This document shows positions 17,728-18,738 of a DNA stretch of 18,738 nucleotides, piece after piece. Position 1 is the first letter of the stretch. The number at the start of each line of letters is the position of its first letter. The notes under the pieces were generated by a model that had not been told where the DNA came from, did no database searches, and saw only the letters and a list, made by a program, of their open reading frames with translations. A program made the translations under genes and the position numbers. The stretch lies in assembly GCA_039819065.1 (NCBI GenBank), contig JBCBSS010000154.1, positions 1-18,738 on the forward strand. Reading direction: 5' to 3'. This DNA comes from JBCBSS01 sp039819065 (GTDB lineage: Bacteria > Bacteroidota > Bacteroidia > Cytophagales > Cyclobacteriaceae).

Positions 17728-18393
17728 ATGCAAAAGTTTAGTATTCTTTATGTTGACGACGAAGAAAGCAATTTGCAGGGCTTTAAATCGATTTATTTCA
17801 AGGACTACAACATCTTGACCGCTACCTCAGGTAGGGAAGCCTTTAAAATACTTGAAGAATATGAGGTTCAAATCATATTTGCGGACCAAAAAATGCCTGA
17901 GATGTCGGGTGTCGAGTTCCTAAACAATATAGTGACCAAATACCCTGACCCTATTCGAATCATAGTGACCGGCTACAGTGATATTGATACCATTATTAAA
18001 GCGATTAATGGGTGCGGTATTTATCGATACTTGACTAAGCCATGGGATGTGAAGGAGATGGACGCGATTATTAACCAGGCACTTGAGAAATACAGTTTGC
18101 AACAGGAAAATCAGAAGTTGCTCAGAGACCTCCAGTCTGCTAATCAGACCCTTGAAGAAAGGGCTATTCAGTTGGAGACTCAGAATAAGCAGTTAGAGGA
18201 ATACGCATTCATTAACGCTCATGAACTAAGAGGGCCAGTTGCTACCATTATTGGTCTGGTGTCACTATTTGAGCATAATTATGTCGATGATCATGAAAGA
18301 GCTGATATTGTTGGAAGAATTAAGCAAGCCGCTAATGAGCTCAATTCTGTGACTAAAGAAATTCGTAATCGATTAGAGGAAAATCATAAATAA
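17728..18393 (+). CDS. Response regulator with receiver domain and C-terminal HisKA-like stub, no ATPase
   Basis: 221 residues. The receiver (1-120) has the acidic pair D10/D11, phosphoacceptor D53 in FADQKMPEMSG, T81, and K104 in YLTKPW. The YLTKPW ending is typical of regulators feeding signalling-output domains rather than DNA binding. A coiled coil (about 120-158) leads into EEYAFINAHELRGPVATIIG, an H-box of the HisKA type with H165, followed by a second helix to about 215. The protein then ends with no GHKL ATPase domain. It cannot autophosphorylate on its own. Possible roles are dimerisation with a kinase, a His phosphotransfer step, or decoy binding (inference). It is directly downstream of the GAF kinase, its likely partner. 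No DNA-binding or enzymatic output domain is present. Confidence 0.88.
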   Translation: MQKFSILYVDDEESNLQGFKSIYFKDYNILTATSGREAFKILEEYEVQIIFADQKMPEMSGVEFLNNIVTKYPDPIRIIVTGYSDIDTIIKAINGCGIYRYLTKPWDVKEMDAIINQALEKYSLQQENQKLLRDLQSANQTLEERAIQLETQNKQLEEYAFINAHELRGPVATIIGLVSLFEHNYVDDHERADIVGRIKQAANELNSVTKEIRNRLEENHK

Positions 18394-18503
18394 AACTAGA
18401 CCAAGCGGGTCACATATTTTTTTATCAAGTCTGTCAATTAATTTTTTGAAATACGGTATCGGCAACTGATTGATCTATTCAAAAAGCCGTAGCCAAATCT
18501 GAA

Positions 18504-18738
18504 ATGGAAAAGTTTAACATACTCTATGTAGATGATGAGATAAGCAATTTGCAAGGTTTCAAGTCAATCTACTTTACACAATACAACGTAATCACTGCTG
18601 TCTCTGGTCGTGAGGCCTTAGAAATCCTTGATGAACAGGAAGTACATATCATTATTACCGATCAGAAGATGCCGGAAATGACTGGTGTTGAATTTTTGAA
18701 GATTGTCCTAGTGGAATACCCTCGTATTCCTAGAATTC
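18504..18738 (+). CDS. Second response regulator, partial (cut by window end)
   Basis: Starting at ATG 18504, 78 residues are visible before the window ends. They form the first two thirds of a receiver domain: ILYVDDE with the acidic pair D10/D11, and ITDQKMPEMTG with phosphoacceptor D53. By hand count 53 of 78 residues (68%) match the preceding regulator without gaps, so the two are tandem paralogues. The rest of the receiver and any C-terminal HisKA-like stub lie outside the window. The 110-bp spacer upstream holds no obvious terminator, so co-transcription with the GAF kinase and first regulator is possible. Confidence 0.85.
   Translation, partial: MEKFNILYVDDEISNLQGFKSIYFTQYNVITAVSGREALEILDEQEVHIIITDQKMPEMTGVEFLKIVLVEYPRIPRI

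Noticed and set aside
18733..18738. The window ends exactly in GAATTC (EcoRI site)
   Set aside because: It could indicate a cloned-fragment end, but a six-base site at an edge is weak evidence and says nothing about biology.

Overview
The window looks like a chromosomal segment of a Bacteroidota bacterium, most likely a Cytophagales-type marine or soil member. This is inferred from moderate-to-low GC, starts without clear Shine-Dalgarno sequences, an outer-membrane barrel with a carboxypeptidase-regulatory-like N-terminal domain, and many TPR-type sensor kinases with a HisKA_2 core. The genus is not established.

Left edge (1-1849). A minus-strand gene encodes a secreted TPR protein that stops early, with TPR-like codons continuing in frame beyond the stop. 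It is divergent from a plus-strand gene for a fold-type-I PLP enzyme (class V aminotransferase family) with a Tat-like leader.

Centre (1862-13103). Five minus-strand genes in tandem encode paralogous sensor histidine kinases, called A to E here from left to right. Transcription runs from E towards A. Each has a signal peptide, a periplasmic TPR region of roughly 370-430 residues, a juxtamembrane helix, one transmembrane segment, a HisKA_2 H-box and a GHKL ATPase domain. No response regulator lies inside the array. Hand alignment shows a mosaic: A and D share a sensor, A and B share a kinase end, C and D share a kinase end, and E is the most divergent. A and B have both lost the second N-box Asn (Cys in A, Ser in B) while keeping the phosphoacceptor His and the DxGxG box. 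They are candidate pseudokinases beside three intact kinases.

Right part (13104-18738). A 544-bp AT-rich region separates the array from a plus-strand outer-membrane beta-barrel/plug protein. After it come a soluble GAF histidine kinase of the classical HisKA class and, 15 bp later, a response regulator whose C-terminus is a HisKA-like H-box helix without an ATPase domain. A second, 68% identical response regulator starts 110 bp further on and is cut by the window end.

How it may work together (inference): the periplasmic TPR kinases would read envelope or outer-membrane cues and, as dimers or mixed dimers, signal to regulators encoded elsewhere. The GAF kinase and the paired receiver proteins form a second, cytoplasmic signalling unit. 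The strongest candidate for something undescribed is the mosaic five-kinase array with two degenerate members; next is the receiver plus HisKA-stub proteins.
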